Assembly (NCBI GenBank): GCA_021325145.1
Contig: JAJPHR010000043.1
Location: 1-48,863, forward strand
DNA: 48,863 bases
DNA from: Verrucomicrobiota bacterium
GTDB taxonomy: Bacteria > Verrucomicrobiota > Verrucomicrobiia > Limisphaerales > Pedosphaeraceae
Direction of reading: 5' to 3'
Part shown: positions 42,270 to 48,863 of the stretch, piece by piece
How positions within the stretch are numbered: position 1 is the stretch's first letter
Layout: every line of letters begins with the position of its first letter
The notes under the pieces: generated by a model
Told to the model about the DNA's origin: nothing
Database searches by the model: none
Seen by the model: the letters and a program-made list of their open reading frames with translations, nothing else
Program-made: the position numbers and the translations under genes

Positions 42270-42802
42270 TATGGCGCCACTCCCTGTTCCTTGGCTTCCT
42301 CAGCCTTGTGCTTCCACTTTTGGATTTTGTCCTGGTGAACTCCACCCAGGGAGAGGAGTTTCTCCTTGTTGTAAATCATTTCCCCGCGGCTGGTGCCCGT
42401 CAGCGAATAATCCTTCATCAGAAAAATCGCTTCCTCGGGACAGACTTCCTGGCAGAAGCCGCAGAAGATGCACCGCAGCATGTTGATCTCAAATTCCTTC
42501 GGCGCCTTCTCGACGTTGCCCACTTCCGGCGAGCCTTGCGGACCCGGCGGTGTGATGCGAATGGCCTTGGGCGGGCAGACAAATTCGCAAAGCTGGCACG
42601 AAACGCATTTCGTGCGATCAGCCTGGTCCTTCACGAGGTAAGGCGCGCCGCGATAGCCGGGCGGCACTACCCATTTCTCCTCGGGATACTGCATCGTCAC
42701 CTTCTTGTTGAAGAAATGGCGCAAGGTGACCTTGAACCCGCCGATGATCGCCGGCAGGTAAAGCCGTTCCCAAAAAGTCAATTTGTCGCGTTTAACTATC
42801 AT
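42269..42802 (-). CDS. nuoI: NADH-quinone oxidoreductase subunit I
   Basis: Ferredoxin-like subunit carrying two [4Fe-4S] clusters (N6a, N6b). 177 residues. Ligand motifs CVSCQLCEFVCPPKA and CIFCGFCQEVCPEEA are intact. I start at ATG 42802 (MIVKRDKLTFWER), directly after nuoH; the longer frame extends into nuoH. The basic C-terminal tail (KIQKWKHKAEEAKEQG) is longer than in E. coli. Confidence 0.95.
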   Translation of the reverse strand: MIVKRDKLTFWERLYLPAIIGGFKVTLRHFFNKKVTMQYPEEKWVVPPGYRGAPYLVKDQADRTKCVSCQLCEFVCPPKAIRITPPGPQGSPEVGNVEKAPKEFEINMLRCIFCGFCQEVCPEEAIFLMKDYSLTGTSRGEMIYNKEKLLSLGGVHQDKIQKWKHKAEEAKEQGVAP

Positions 42803-42804
42803 GC

Positions 42805-43950
42805 TCAATGCCCCGCCAACAGCCACAAGACCGCACCGGTCACCACAATATTCACCAACGCCAGCGGAATAAAACGCTGCCAGCCCAGATTCATCAACTG
42901 ATCGTACCGGAAGCGCGGCACCATCCAGCGCACCCAGATGAAAAATACCATGAACGCGAGCATCTTCGCGATGAAGATGCCGATGTGCAGCACCCCGCCG
43001 ATGAAATTCCCGGCCGGTTGGTCCAGGCCAAACCATGGCAGGGTCCAACCGCCGAAGAACAGAGTCACCATCATCGCCGACGACGCGATCATGTTGGCAT
43101 ATTCACCCATGAAAAACAGCGCGAATTTCATCGAGCTGTACTCCGTGTTGTAGCCGCCCACCAATTCCGTTTCGCACTCCGGCATGTCGAACGGCATGCG
43201 GTTGGTTTCCGCGAAGGCCGCGACCAGGAAAATAAGGAAGGCGATTGGTTGCTTGAAAACCAGCCAGTTTGGCAAAAGCACCCAATTGAACAGGTGCCCG
43301 GTCTGATAGGTGATGACTGAGTTCAAGTTCAAATTTCCGACCAGCATAAAGACGGGAATGACCGACATCCCCATGGCAATCTCATACGAAATCATCTGCG
43401 CGCTGGAACGGATGCCACCGAGGAACGGATATTTGGAATTGGCCGCATAACCCGCCAGCACGATGCCGTAAACCCCAAGGGACACGATGCCGAAGGTGTA
43501 GAGAATACCCACGTCAAGATTCGCGATCACCATCTGCTGGTTGCCGAGCGTGGAACCAAAAGGAATTACGGCCACGGTTAGAAAGGCGGGAATCATCGTA
43601 ATCGCCGGGGCGAGCCAGAAATACACCTTGCGCACATGCGCCGGCGTGAAATCCTCCTTCAGAAAGGACTTGAGTCCATCCACCATCGGCTGCCAAAAGC
43701 CCAGTTTCGTCAGAAAAGGACCGATTACCGGAATGCTGCCAATGAGCGGAAGCGCCACGCGATTTGGTCCCAGGCGGTCCTGGATGAATGCCGAGATCTT
43801 GCGCTCCGCGAGCACCGAGTAAGCGACAAAGAACAACAACACCCCGACGACACAGACGATCTTCACCACACTCCAAAGCGCAAAGGTCTTCCAGTCCAGG
43901 TCCGCTTGCGCGAACCAGGGAGACATCGTGATGGTTGCCAGATGAGTCAT
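42805..43950 (-). CDS. nuoH: NADH-quinone oxidoreductase subunit H
   Basis: Membrane subunit forming most of the quinone channel, 381 residues, eight helices. Family segments: AERKISAFIQDRLGPNRV, YAANSKYPFLGGIRSSAQMI, SYEIAMGMSV and ETNRMPFDMPECETELVGGYNTEYS is split over the characteristic acidic loop. Start at MTHLATI (43950); MSPWFAQ eight codons in is an alternative. Close to nuoG upstream (10-bp gap). Confidence 0.94.
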   Translation of the reverse strand: MTHLATITMSPWFAQADLDWKTFALWSVVKIVCVVGVLLFFVAYSVLAERKISAFIQDRLGPNRVALPLIGSIPVIGPFLTKLGFWQPMVDGLKSFLKEDFTPAHVRKVYFWLAPAITMIPAFLTVAVIPFGSTLGNQQMVIANLDVGILYTFGIVSLGVYGIVLAGYAANSKYPFLGGIRSSAQMISYEIAMGMSVIPVFMLVGNLNLNSVITYQTGHLFNWVLLPNWLVFKQPIAFLIFLVAAFAETNRMPFDMPECETELVGGYNTEYSSMKFALFFMGEYANMIASSAMMVTLFFGGWTLPWFGLDQPAGNFIGGVLHIGIFIAKMLAFMVFFIWVRWMVPRFRYDQLMNLGWQRFIPLALVNIVVTGAVLWLLAGH

Positions 43951-43960
43951 TATATCAAAA

Positions 43961-45649
43961 TCAAATCGGGACGCTCGCACCCGTATCGCCCAGCCCCGCC
44001 CACGTCAAGCCGTTGAACGCCGGGACTTCGCGCGCCATTTGGTTGAACAGTCCTTCGATGCTTGCGAAGCCGTTCTGGCCGGTGACCTGATAAACCAGTT
44101 CATGCAGGAATTCCCATTCGGGCCGCGCTTCGCCCTTGGGCTCGACCGCTTTCATGAATCTCTGCACCCGGCCCTTGCCGTTCGTGAATGAACCGCGCTT
44201 TTCGGCATGGGCGCAGCCGGGCAGAAGATAATGGGCCAGTTCCGTGGTCGGGTTCGGCAGTATGTCGCTGACGATCAGCGTTTCCAATTTGCCGAGCAAA
44301 TCCGTTCCAATCCCGTGCTTGGTAACGTCTTCGCCGAAAACAATCAGCGTCTTGATGCTGCCACTGCGAATCCTGTCGGCGATCTTCGGCAGGTTCGCGC
44401 CCATCTGCGCGGGTGAGATCCCGGTGAGCTTCGCTCCGTTGCTGTTCGGATTTCGGTCGGCGCTGAGCAGCAGCTTGTCGCCTTCCTTCATACGCGGAAC
44501 CGAATCCGTCAGCGCGTTGAACTTCTGCGCGAGCTTGGAAAGCAGGAACAATTCTTCGTTCGTTTGGCGGGCTGAAGCCACGATCGCAACCGAGCCCGGC
44601 GCGGCTTTGCCCAGCTTTTCCGAAATCTCTTTGAGCGCAGCCGTCCAAGTGCTCGTGCTTTTGCCAATGCGCACCTCAGTCAGCCGATTCTCGCTGCCGA
44701 TCCACTTGTAGTTGAGCCGCCCATAATCGCACATCCAGCAGGCGTTCACCGCATCGTTCTCGCGCGGTTCATAGCGGTAAACCTTCTCCTCGCGTGAACC
44801 GATGACGATGTTGCAGCCGGTGGCGCAACTCGTGCAGACACTTTTGGTTTCCTTGAGGAACCACACGCGCATTTTGAAGCGGAAATCCTTCGACGTCAGC
44901 GCGCCGACCGGGCAGATATCGACGGTGTTGAGCGTGTAATTGTTGTCGAACGCCTTGCCCGGATAAGCAGAGAGGGTGTTGTAACTGCCGCGATTGACAA
45001 TTCCGAGCGCGTCATCGCCTGCGATGTCCCGCGTAAAACGAATGCAGCGCGTGCAGAGAATGCACCGCTCGTCATCCAGCACGATGCGGGGGCCCAAATC
45101 GACGTGCTTGGGCTTGTGGACTTTCGGCTCGACGAAGCGGCTCGTGGCCTGGCCGTAATCCACCGAATACTCCTGCAGCTTGCACTCGCCCGCCTGGTCG
45201 CAAATCGGGCAGTCGAGTGGATGATTGATGAGCAGGAATTCGAGCACGCCTTCGCGCATTTGCTTCACGCCGGGCGTGTTGGTGTAAATCTCCATGCCGG
45301 GCGAAATGGGCGTGGCGCAGGCAATTGCCGGACGGGGCGATTTGGAAATCTTGACCGTGCCATCGGGATTCGTCACCGGCTTGCGGTCTGGCCCGAGGGC
45401 GGGCGTGCCGAACTCCACGAGGCACATGCGACAGTTCCCCGCCACCGGCAGTTTCGGGTGATAGCAATAATGCGGCACGTCCACCTTGGCGAGCGCGCAA
45501 GCCTGGATCATCGTCGTGGCCACCGGCTTGCCCGTGATGGGGTCCGGCGTTGTCTTGGGCACGGCGATTTCCTTCCCGTCCACCTTGACCTTCATCAACT
45601 CGGTCGTGGGCGGCGAGGGCTTGGTTTCGGTTATCGCTGGGGATGACAT
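43961..45649 (-). CDS. nuoG: NADH-quinone oxidoreductase subunit G (short form)
   Basis: Iron-sulfur subunit passing electrons from NuoEF. 562 residues, much shorter than the ~900 of E. coli. The N-terminal [2Fe-2S] ligands are in HYCYHPKLPVAGNCRMC. The histidine/cysteine cluster site lies in NHPLDCPICDQAGECKLQEY, and N4/N5-type ligands in DERCILCTRCIRFTRD and DICPVGAL. Next come CTSCATGCN and CWMCDYGR of the molybdopterin-like domain. That domain is truncated: only about the first half of the usual fold remains. The start at 45649 has a GxxExxY/hairpin element directly upstream instead of nuoF. Confidence 0.93.
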   Translation of the reverse strand: MSSPAITETKPSPPTTELMKVKVDGKEIAVPKTTPDPITGKPVATTMIQACALAKVDVPHYCYHPKLPVAGNCRMCLVEFGTPALGPDRKPVTNPDGTVKISKSPRPAIACATPISPGMEIYTNTPGVKQMREGVLEFLLINHPLDCPICDQAGECKLQEYSVDYGQATSRFVEPKVHKPKHVDLGPRIVLDDERCILCTRCIRFTRDIAGDDALGIVNRGSYNTLSAYPGKAFDNNYTLNTVDICPVGALTSKDFRFKMRVWFLKETKSVCTSCATGCNIVIGSREEKVYRYEPRENDAVNACWMCDYGRLNYKWIGSENRLTEVRIGKSTSTWTAALKEISEKLGKAAPGSVAIVASARQTNEELFLLSKLAQKFNALTDSVPRMKEGDKLLLSADRNPNSNGAKLTGISPAQMGANLPKIADRIRSGSIKTLIVFGEDVTKHGIGTDLLGKLETLIVSDILPNPTTELAHYLLPGCAHAEKRGSFTNGKGRVQRFMKAVEPKGEARPEWEFLHELVYQVTGQNGFASIEGLFNQMAREVPAFNGLTWAGLGDTGASVPI

Positions 45650-45706
45650 TTAGAATGGTCTCGGTTGGATCGTGTTGCTGCTCGACAGACGGATGCACCA
45701 CCCCTT

Positions 45707-45801
45707 TAACGCAAAGACGCAAAGACGCAAGGACGCAAAGAGGAACGGGAATTGGCTCACCGTCCCCCTCTGCGTCTTTGTGCCTTTGCGCCTTTGCGTT
45801 A
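45707..45801. repeat. GCAAAG-type long hairpin, copy A
   Basis: The left arm TAACGCAAAGACGCAAAGAC continues as GCAAGGACGCAAAGAGG (45707-45743). It faces a 37-base right arm (45765-45801) ending CGCCTTTGCGTTA. The arms are themselves degenerate six-base tandem repeats (GCAAAG/GCAGAG). The 21-bp loop contains GGCTCA, as in copy B. Confidence 0.85.
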
Positions 45802-45849
45802 GGCGACGAGCAAGCCTCGCCGTGGCTAACGAGTTCTTTCTATGAAAAA

Positions 45850-45981
45850 TCATCGACATTTCAGGTTTCCCTCCTGGTTCCTGACTCTGTTTGGGCTTGT
45901 CTCTAAAGTCCACATTCTCCGGCAGCTCGTTTGCCACGCGGTGGATCCCGTTTTTAACAAATCGCTCTCCAAAATTGATGG
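45850..45981 (-). pseudogene. GxxExxY C-terminal fragment (duplicated, decayed)
   Basis: The minus strand translates to INFGERFVKNGIHRVANELP, then ENVDFRDKPKQSQEPGGK. This is close to the C-terminus of the intact GxxExxY protein (INFGERFVKNGIHRVANGLP, then EDVDFKAKPPRRSKEAGG). The DNA match covers about 130 bp, e.g. CGGTGGATCCCGTTTTT in both. The N-terminal two thirds, including the GxxExxY motif and nuclease residues, are gone; hairpin B has replaced the upstream portion. Evidence of a past tandem copy or of repeated insertion of the unit. Confidence 0.8.
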
Positions 45982-46026
45982 CCTTCGATCGGGTGATTCC
46001 TCTCGGCAATTGGATACGCCAGTCTT

Positions 46027-46123
46027 TAAACGCAAAGGCGCAGAGACGCAAAGACGCAAGGAAGAACTTAAACTGGCTCAGTTTCTCTCTCTGCGCCTCT
46101 GTGCCTCTGTGCCTCTGCGTTAA
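46027..46123. repeat. GCAAAG-type long hairpin, copy B
   Basis: Left arm TTAAACGCAAAGGCGCAGAG then ACGCAAAGACGCAAGGA (46027-46062); right arm ~46089-46123 ending CCTCTGCGTTAAA. It lies between the fragment and the intact GxxExxY gene. The loop holds AACTGGCTCAG, related to copies A and C. Confidence 0.85.
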
Positions 46124-46187
46124 ATTCCATCCGCCCTCAACCCACGCAACGTTTGAGAATCTACAACTATAGCAACTTATCGGCATT

Positions 46188-46631
46188 TCAGTCTTCCCCT
46201 CCAGCCTCTTTGCTCCGCCTGGGCGGCTTCGCTTTAAAGTCCACATCCTCCGGTAGCCCGTTCGCTACCCGGTGGATCCCGTTTTTGACAAACCGCTCTC
46301 CAAAATTAATTACCAAGCCCAACTTAAGGCTCGTCAACCGAAGGTACGTCAACAACTGCGCTTGGAAAATCGGATTCCATTCCTCCACGGCTTTATTATC
46401 GACGAGGACGAGTTTTTCAACCTTCATGTCAAGGCGAAGCGGCTTTCTTAACACCCGCCCCTTATAGACGATCCGCACTGGAAGCTGCCGTTCCACCAAA
46501 AGCCCGCGCAGCTTCAATTCCTCCTCCATCGCCTCCTCGTAGATGTCTTCCAGCAGCCCCGGCCCTCCGAGTTCACGGTGCACTTCGATGGCGGCGTCCA
46601 CGATGACTTTGCTTAGCTCGTTCTCGGTCAT
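46188..46631 (-). CDS. GxxExxY protein (PD-(D/E)XK nuclease-like fold)
   Basis: 147 residues. The name-giving motif is in GGPGLLEDIYEEAMEEEL (G-L-L-E-D-I-Y). It is followed by LPVRIVYKGRVL, the conserved RLDMKVEKLVLVDNKAVEEW that carries the putative PD-(D/E)XK catalytic core, and QAQLLTYLRLTSLKLGLVINFG. Here the E-x-K position typical of the family (V-E-(I/L)-K-A) reads V-D-N-K-A, so one acid is conservatively changed. The function of this widespread family is unknown. The ATG at 46631 has GAGGGAG eight bases upstream. The gene sits between nuoF and nuoG, same strand, framed by GCAAAG hairpins. Confidence 0.85.
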   Translation of the reverse strand: MTENELSKVIVDAAIEVHRELGGPGLLEDIYEEAMEEELKLRGLLVERQLPVRIVYKGRVLRKPLRLDMKVEKLVLVDNKAVEEWNPIFQAQLLTYLRLTSLKLGLVINFGERFVKNGIHRVANGLPEDVDFKAKPPRRSKEAGGED

Positions 46632-46646
46632 CAAACACACTCCCTC

Positions 46647-46746
46647 TTAAACGCAAAGGCGCAAAGGCGCAGAGGCGCAAGGAAAAAACTGAACTGGCGT
46701 AGTGTTTCCCTTTGCGTCTTTGCGCCTTTGCGTCTTTGCGTTAAAC
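46647..46746. repeat. GCAAAG-type long hairpin, copy C
   Basis: Left arm TTAAACGCAAAGGCGCAAAG then GCGCAGAGGCGCAAGG (46647-46683); right arm 46708-46746 ending CGTCTTTGCGTTAAA. The loop includes AACTGGCGTAG. It lies directly upstream of the GxxExxY gene and 60 bp after the nuoF stop. Arms carry TTAAACGC/GCGTTTAA ends as in copy B. Confidence 0.85.
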
Positions 46747-46805
46747 TCCAGGCAAGCCTCCCAGCGCTTAACGGCTTCAAATTATGGCAAATCAACAACA
46801 TGAGT

Positions 46806-48248
46806 TTAGCTTGGTTGCGGACTCGCCGCGATTTTCAATTCCGGCGTGAGCCCAGCGCCCTGGACTTGGGCAGCGGTGCGGCGCTTTTCGTCGGCTTCGC
46901 CTTTGGCTACGAACTCATCCTTGAATTTGGCGATGAAGCTTTGCACCGGCCAGGAACAGGCTTCGCCAAAGGCGCAGATCGTTCGCCCGCCCGGAATGTT
47001 ATCGGCGATCTTGACGAGGTAATCGGCATCCTGCTTACGACCCTCGCCATGCGTTAACCGATGAAGCGCCTTGCTCATCCAGAGTGAGCCTTCGCGGCAG
47101 GGCGTGCATTGGCCGCAGCTTTCGTGCGCGTAAAACTCGCTGATGTTCGCCAGCGCCTCGACGATATCCGTCGAATCATCCATGACGATGATCGCTCCCG
47201 AGCCGGACATGCTGCCGGCGGCCATCAGGGAATCGAAATCATACGGCAAATCGAGCATCTCGACCTCCTGCTCGATGTCCTTGCCGTCCGGGCCCTTCTT
47301 CTTCAGCTTAAATTTTTCGCCGGCTTTGAACACCTTCGCGGAAGAACCGCCGGGAATGATCGCCTTCAGTTTTCGCCCGTCCCACAGCCCGCCCGCGAAA
47401 TCGTTGATGAGCTGCCCGATGGTCGCCTTGCCGACTTCGACCTCATAGTAACCGGGCTTCTTGACATGCCCGCTGATACTCACGATGCGGGTGCCGGTGT
47501 TGTTCGGCGTGCCCAATTTGGCAAACTCCGCGCCACCCATGGCGACGATATGCTTCACATTGCAAAGCGTTTCGACGTTGTTGACGATGGTCGGACATTG
47601 ATACAGGCCCAGCACCGCCGGGAAGTAAGGCGGCTTGATGCGCGGATACGCGCGTTTACCCTCAAGCGATTCGATCAAACCGGTTTCCTCGCCGCAGATA
47701 TAGGCGCCCGCGCCGCGATGGACGTGAATTTCCAGATTGTAACCACTGCCAAGGATGTTTTTGCCGAGAAAATTTTTCGCGCGCGCCTCGTTGAGCGCCC
47801 GATTCAAAATGCGCGCGCCTTCCGGAAACTCCCCGCGGATGTAAATATACGCCAGTTTCACGTCATTCGCGTAACAGGAGATGATCATGCCCTCGATCAT
47901 CTGGTGCGGGTCCTTGTAAAGGATCTGGCGGTCCTTGAAGGTCCCCGGCTCCGATTCGTCCGCGTTGCAAATCAGGTAAATCGGCTTGCCGCTGCGGCGG
48001 TCCACGAAGGACCACTTCAGTCCACAGGAGAAACCCGCGCCCCCGCGCCCGCGCAATCCGGAAAGCTTCACGTCGTCGCGAATTTGTTCCGGGCCGCTCA
48101 GCGTTTTGCCGTCCGTCAGTGTCCTGGGCTGGATGGCCAGCGCCTTTTTCAGCGCCTCATAGCCGCCGTGGCGCAGATAGCAATCGAGGTCCGGCGTATA
48201 ACCGGGCTCGTCGGCATATTTTAAAATGAGGCGATATTCCTGGGCCAT
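46806..48248 (-). CDS. nuoF: NADH-quinone oxidoreductase subunit F
   Basis: NADH-binding flavin subunit of complex I, 480 residues. FMN/NADH sites: LRGRGGAGFSCGLKW, NADESEPGTFKDR, IYIRGEFPEGARIL, GAGAYICGEETGLIESLEG. Cluster N3 ligands are in ESCGQCTPCREG and CAFGEAC. An insertion with lysines (KFKLKKKGPDGKD) in the middle is unlike E. coli NuoF. The start at 48248 (MAQEYRL) lies 157 bp from nuoE, with an antisense tRNA gene in between. Confidence 0.96.
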   Translation of the reverse strand: MAQEYRLILKYADEPGYTPDLDCYLRHGGYEALKKALAIQPRTLTDGKTLSGPEQIRDDVKLSGLRGRGGAGFSCGLKWSFVDRRSGKPIYLICNADESEPGTFKDRQILYKDPHQMIEGMIISCYANDVKLAYIYIRGEFPEGARILNRALNEARAKNFLGKNILGSGYNLEIHVHRGAGAYICGEETGLIESLEGKRAYPRIKPPYFPAVLGLYQCPTIVNNVETLCNVKHIVAMGGAEFAKLGTPNNTGTRIVSISGHVKKPGYYEVEVGKATIGQLINDFAGGLWDGRKLKAIIPGGSSAKVFKAGEKFKLKKKGPDGKDIEQEVEMLDLPYDFDSLMAAGSMSGSGAIIVMDDSTDIVEALANISEFYAHESCGQCTPCREGSLWMSKALHRLTHGEGRKQDADYLVKIADNIPGGRTICAFGEACSWPVQSFIAKFKDEFVAKGEADEKRRTAAQVQGAGLTPELKIAASPQPS

Positions 48249-48317
48249 ACTAACTCGCACCTCCCGGCAGCAGGCTTGACTCTGCGGCAAAATCCTCTAC
48301 TTTTCCCTTCACGGGAA

Positions 48318-48391
48318 TGCCGAATGGTGTAACGGTAGCACGACTGCCTCTGGAGCAGTCTGTCATGGTTCGAATCCATGTTCGGCAGCCA
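48318..48391 (+). tRNA. tRNA-Gln (anticodon CUG)
   Basis: A complete cloverleaf. Acceptor TGCCGAA pairs with TTCGGCA, the anticodon stem ACTGC/GCAGT encloses CTCTGGA (anticodon CTG), and the T arm is CATGG-TTCGAATC-CATG. Discriminator base G and an encoded CCA complete the 74 bases. It lies on the plus strand, antisense to the nuo operon, in the gap between nuoE and nuoF. Confidence 0.93.
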
Positions 48392-48404
48392 ATTTCAAGC
48401 GGGT

Positions 48405-48863
48405 TCACTTGCACTCCTCCAGGATCTTGTCCGCTTTTTCGTTGCTCACGCCTTCATAGAAATCCTCGTTGCACATGATCACCGGGGCGGTGCCGCAGCT
48501 TGCCAGGCATTCCACGAACTCGACCGAGAACTTTCCATCCTTCGTGGTTTGGATGCCATGCGCGTGGCTGTCCAAGCCCAGCTTTTTGCAAAAATGTTGA
48601 TGTAATTGGGCCGAGCCGCCCAGCGCGCAACTCAGTGTGCGACAGACCTTCAACACATACCGGCCCGCCGGCTGCTGGCGGAACATTGGATAGAAGGTTA
48701 CCAACTCGTAAATGTTGATCGGCTGCAGGTCCAGCTTGGCGGCAATCCATTCAATGGCTTCCTTCGAGATGAAGCCGAAGTGCTCCTGCACAGCGTGCAG
48801 CAGCATGAGCGACGCACTCCGCTTTTGCGGGTAGTGCGTGATCAACTCGTCGATCTCTGCTTC
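48405..48863 (-). CDS. nuoE: NADH-quinone oxidoreductase subunit E (5' end outside window)
   Basis: Thioredoxin-fold [2Fe-2S] subunit of complex I. The visible 152 codons run to the window edge in frame (EAEIDELITHYPQKRSA), so the start is not seen. Ligands for the cluster lie in KVCRTLSCALGG and ECLASCGTAP. SLMLLHAVQEHFGFIS and YELVTFYPMF are typical. It is normally followed closely by nuoF; here a tRNA gene on the other strand separates them. Confidence 0.94.
   Translation of the reverse strand, partial: EAEIDELITHYPQKRSASLMLLHAVQEHFGFISKEAIEWIAAKLDLQPINIYELVTFYPMFRQQPAGRYVLKVCRTLSCALGGSAQLHQHFCKKLGLDSHAHGIQTTKDGKFSVEFVECLASCGTAPVIMCNEDFYEGVSNEKADKILEECK

Larger units (their letters stand above)
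45650..46187. other. Repeat-rich insertion between nuoG and the GxxExxY gene
   Basis: 538 bp without an intact gene, holding hairpin repeats A and B and a decayed GxxExxY fragment. A 198-codon minus-strand frame covers most of it, but only because the hairpin arms are open in that frame; the translation is mostly repeat (TQRHRGTEAQREK and SLRLCAFA). Confidence 0.7.

Noticed and set aside
45650..46246. A 198-codon minus-strand frame across the region between nuoG and the GxxExxY gene
   Set aside because: Most of the translation comes from the arms of hairpins A and B. Only the ~45 codons of the decayed GxxExxY fragment have protein-like content.

Overview
The window is a GC-rich chromosomal segment with closely packed genes and many short palindromic repeats between operons. 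A Tat-exported DUF1501 protein, an Uma2-type nuclease, a GxxExxY protein, an ExeA/GspB-like pair, Verrucomicrobia-style lineage-specific membrane proteins and several families of REP-like hairpins point to the PVC group. The best guess is Verrucomicrobiota of the Pedosphaera/Limisphaerales kind. This is inferred from gene content and repeat style; there is no rRNA or marker phylogeny here to prove it.

Layout. 1-1.4 kb: a REP-associated tyrosine transposase (RAYT) flanked on each side by two copies of a composite multi-hairpin repeat. 1.4-4.6 kb: a MacB/FtsX-type ABC exporter (ATPase and two permeases). 4.7-12.3 kb: a secreted esterase, an orphan DUF1501 protein, a small lipoprotein, a bacterioferritin-like protein with a terminator-like hairpin in its leader, a DsbD-family thiol reductase and a phospholipase-D-type phosphatidyltransferase. 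12.5-19.6 kb: an Uma2 nuclease, a SirB1-type protein, a NarL-type response regulator, a sugar ABC permease and binding protein without an adjacent ATPase, a small membrane protein, and a GspB-like/ExeA-like pair. 19.8-22.2 kb: a hisD-hisC operon, followed by a 725-bp non-coding region with helically phased tandem repeats. 22.9-27.3 kb: a SnoaL-like protein, a zinc-ribbon membrane protein, a large polytopic membrane protein and a pyruvate kinase with an altered monovalent-cation site.

27.5-34.2 kb: a six-gene operon on the minus strand. It runs YtrA-type GntR regulator, ABC ATPase, large permease, alpha/beta hydrolase, a second paralogous permease and a membrane-anchored coiled-coil protein. 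A near-perfect palindromic operator overlaps its promoter, so this is a self-contained, probably autoregulated envelope-stress or export module. 34.4-36.4 kb: a GYF-TM2 protein and a Tat-exported ferritin-like protein.

36.5 kb to the end: the respiratory complex I operon on the minus strand (nuoE-F-G-H-I-J-K-L-M-N, with nuoE cut by the window edge). It is interrupted twice. A tRNA-Gln(CUG) gene lies antisense between nuoE and nuoF. A GxxExxY gene, a decayed fragment of a second copy and three long GCAAAG-type hairpins lie between nuoF and nuoG.

The two most interesting systems are the GxxExxY/hairpin cluster inside the nuo operon, which looks like a repeat-plus-nuclease element analogous to RAYT/REPIN, and the YtrA-type operon with paired paralogous permeases. 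Start codons were chosen from family alignment, Shine-Dalgarno matches and overlaps with neighbours. No database searches were possible.
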